64,000 nucleotides of DNA from Photobacterium sp. TLY01 (GTDB lineage Bacteria > Pseudomonadota > Gammaproteobacteria > Enterobacterales > Vibrionaceae): NCBI RefSeq assembly GCF_021432065.1, contig NZ_CP090364.1:2184601-2248600 (forward strand), written 5' to 3'. A program made the translations under genes and the position numbers. Positions 62,376 through 64,000 of the stretch are shown here, in pieces (the stretch's first letter is position 1; each line of letters begins with the position of its first letter). The notes beneath the pieces were generated by a model that did not search any database, had not been told where the DNA came from, and saw only the letters and a program-made list of their open reading frames with translations.

Positions 62376-63509
62376 ATGTATCAATTTACCTTCTCGTTCA
62401 GTGAGTTCTTATCGACTTACTGGCAAAAGCAACCCACAGTGATTAAAGGCGGTTTTGCCGATTTCGTTGATCCGATCTCGCCAGATGAACTGGCCGGACT
62501 GGCGATGGAAGAAGAAGTCGACTCCCGTTATATCGCACGTCAGGGTGAAAACTGGCAGGTCGAACAAGGTCCGCTGAGCTTTGACAACCTGCCGGATGAT
62601 CACTGGTCTTTCATGGTGCAGGCGGCTAACCACTGGCACAGCGGCGCGGCCAGACTGGTCAAACCGTTCCAAGTCATGCCCGGCTGGCTGTTTGATGATC
62701 TGATGATCAGCTACTCTACGCCGGGAGGCGGCGTTGGTCCCCATTTCGACCAGTATGATGTCTTCATTATTCAGGGTTCAGGGCAACGCCGCTGGCGTGT
62801 CGGCCCGCGCAAAGACAACTACGAAGAATGCTTCCGGCACCCGAACCTGCGCCAAATCACCGGATTTGACCCTATCATTGATGAAGTGCTGGAGCCGGGC
62901 GATATTCTGTATATTCCCGCCGGTTTCCCTCATGACGGTTATGCCCTGGAAACCGCAATGAGTTATTCAATGGGGTTCCGATCACCGAAACAGCAAGAGC
63001 TGCTGAGTAGCTTTGCCGACTTCATCATCGAAAATGAAATGGGCGATCAACATTATCACAACCCGGATCTTCCGGCTCGTGACAAAGTCGGCGAGCTGCC
63101 AGCCAGCGAATGTCAGGGGCTGATCGCCATGATGCGCAGCCTGATGGAACAACCGGAAACCATGCAACAGTGGCTGGGGGAATATTTAAGCCTGAGCCGC
63201 CATAACATGGATGTGATCGCAGCAGATCCGCTGTGGTCCGGTGATGAAATCGTGGGCGCGCTGATGCAGGGTGAAATCTTTTACAAAGTTGGCGGCCTGC
63301 GTGCCTTCTATCATCAGGGACACCCGCACACTGTCTATATTGATGGCGAGCGTTACGCGTTACCCGCCGGCTGTGAACAAGCCGCCGACTGGCTGTGCAA
63401 TCAGGACAGTTTCTCAATCGCAGAGGTGGGCGAGCTCATCAATCACTCAGCATTGATTTTACTGCTAACCCAATGGGTGAATATGGGCTACTGGCATCAG
63501 GCCGACTAA
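62376..63509 (+). CDS. roxA: Ribosomal protein L16 arginine hydroxylase RoxA (YcfD)
   Basis: RoxA is a JmjC-type 2-oxoglutarate oxygenase that hydroxylates an arginine of bL/uL16. The 377-residue protein has the iron ligands HxD in GPHFDQYDVF with the distal His in the FPHDGYALE region, and PISPDELAGLAMEEEVDSRY as in E. coli. The ATG at 62376 aligns with the E. coli start MEYQL; an in-frame ATG 9 bases earlier is also possible, and neither has a strong ribosome-binding site. It ends at a terminator. Confidence 0.93.
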   Translation: MYQFTFSFSEFLSTYWQKQPTVIKGGFADFVDPISPDELAGLAMEEEVDSRYIARQGENWQVEQGPLSFDNLPDDHWSFMVQAANHWHSGAARLVKPFQVMPGWLFDDLMISYSTPGGGVGPHFDQYDVFIIQGSGQRRWRVGPRKDNYEECFRHPNLRQITGFDPIIDEVLEPGDILYIPAGFPHDGYALETAMSYSMGFRSPKQQELLSSFADFIIENEMGDQHYHNPDLPARDKVGELPASECQGLIAMMRSLMEQPETMQQWLGEYLSLSRHNMDVIAADPLWSGDEIVGALMQGEIFYKVGGLRAFYHQGHPHTVYIDGERYALPAGCEQAADWLCNQDSFSIAEVGELINHSALILLLTQWVNMGYWHQAD

Positions 63510-63552
63510 ATCAGATTCCCTTGACCCATTTCAGGACGGGACACCTAAAGCT

Positions 63553-63579
63553 AAAAAAGCCCGCGATGCGGGCTTTTTG
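63553..63579 (+). terminator. Terminator of roxA
   Basis: Stem AAAAAGCCCGC / GCGGGCTTTTT with a GAT loop, about 45 bp past the stop. Its T-run is part of a 15-bp tandem repeat. Confidence 0.92.
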
Positions 63580-63602
63580 TTGTCTGCCTTTTTGTTGTCT
63601 GC
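63573..63602 (+). repeat. 15-bp perfect tandem repeat after roxA terminator
   Basis: CTTTTTGTTGTCTGC occurs twice in direct succession (63573-63587 and 63588-63602). The first copy supplies the terminator T-run and the second gives another T-run. The perfect identity suggests a recent slippage duplication. Confidence 0.9.
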
Positions 63603-63624
63603 ACAATGGCCGAAACCGTGGAAA

Positions 63625-64000
63625 TCAGACTTTGAACTGACCCGCTAACTCTTGCTGTTTGTGGGATAAGGAGGTTAAACGCTGACCGATAGTTGCCGAA
63701 TTTTCCGCCTGTCCCAGAATGGTCTCACTCAGCTCACGGATATTCGAAACATTCCGGTTCACCTCTCCGGCGACCGCTCGTTGCTCACCGGCGGCATGCA
63801 TGATTTGCTCATTCATTGACTGAATCGCGCGAACCGCCTCGGTAATACGCTCCAGGCTCGCCACCGCTTCACTGACCTGATGGGCGGTATCCCCTGCCAG
63901 CTGATTGCCTTCTTCAATCGCATTCACCACATCGCGGGTGCCCTGCTGCAGCACCTCAATCACGTTGCGGATCTGGCCGACAGAATCCTGAGTCCGGCTG
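63625..64000 (-). CDS. Methyl-accepting chemotaxis protein, C-terminal part (truncated by window)
   Basis: The reading frame stays open to the window edge and encodes the last 124 residues of a chemoreceptor signalling domain: a coiled-coil with ALA/GLU-rich methylation-type heptads (DTAHQVSEAVASLERITEAVRAIQSMNEQI) and the AGEQRAVAGEVNRNV region. The conserved hairpin tip must lie beyond the window, so sensor type and length are unknown. There is no pentapeptide tether such as NWETF at the end. It converges with roxA. Confidence 0.9.
   Translation of the reverse strand, partial: SRTQDSVGQIRNVIEVLQQGTRDVVNAIEEGNQLAGDTAHQVSEAVASLERITEAVRAIQSMNEQIMHAAGEQRAVAGEVNRNVSNIRELSETILGQAENSATIGQRLTSLSHKQQELAGQFKV

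Overview
The window looks like a chromosomal segment of a marine gammaproteobacterium of the family Vibrionaceae (Photobacterium-, Grimontia- or Vibrio-like). This rests on gene content and order: fabH-plsX-rpmF-yceD / maf / rluC / rne on the left, serS-rarA-lolA-ftsK-lrp / ald-trxB-cydDC in the middle, and aat-bpt-infA / clpA-clpS / cspD / icd / rluE-mnmA-hflD-purB-roxA on the right. The genus is an inference. I see no rRNA, tRNA, CRISPR array, insertion sequence or prophage. Positions 1-24,400: lipid precursor and envelope genes (fabH, plsX), ribosomal protein L32, yceD, the pyrophosphatase maf, pseudouridine synthase rluC and RNase E with a long structured leader. Then come a small tyrosine phosphatase, a universal stress protein with a SulP transporter, ynfA, an FMN reductase, a glycine-zipper lipoprotein, cobalamin adenosyltransferase, a YdjM-type membrane protein, asmA, dcd, udk, mrp, metG and a DAACS symporter. 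Positions 24,400-36,120 are the accessory-looking part. Eight minus-strand genes read outward from a shared divergent region: an eight-haem cytochrome with TPRs, MoxR, DUF58, DUF4381, BatA, a BatB-BatC fusion, BatD and a periplasmic HAD phosphatase. A secreted sulfatase is transcribed the other way. Strong terminators at 24,374-24,406 and 36,086-36,118 bound the block. I read it as one candidate functional module handling an oxyanion-ester substrate in the periplasm; that function is inference. Positions 36,120-37,450 carry one unrecognised membrane-anchored gene. It is preceded by a near-consensus sigma-54 promoter and NtrC-like GCACC elements about 120-150 bp upstream, which is the layout of nitrogen-regulated promoters. 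This is the most specific regulatory find in the window. Positions 37,470-64,000 return to conserved genes. Points of interest are the clustering of N-degron genes (aat, bpt, clpA, clpS), a perfect PurR-type palindrome upstream of mnmA-hflD-purB, a second copy of the glycine-zipper protein family, and a chemoreceptor gene cut by the window end. Several genes start at TTG or GTG; each such choice was made from the Shine-Dalgarno position or alignment to remembered family members.
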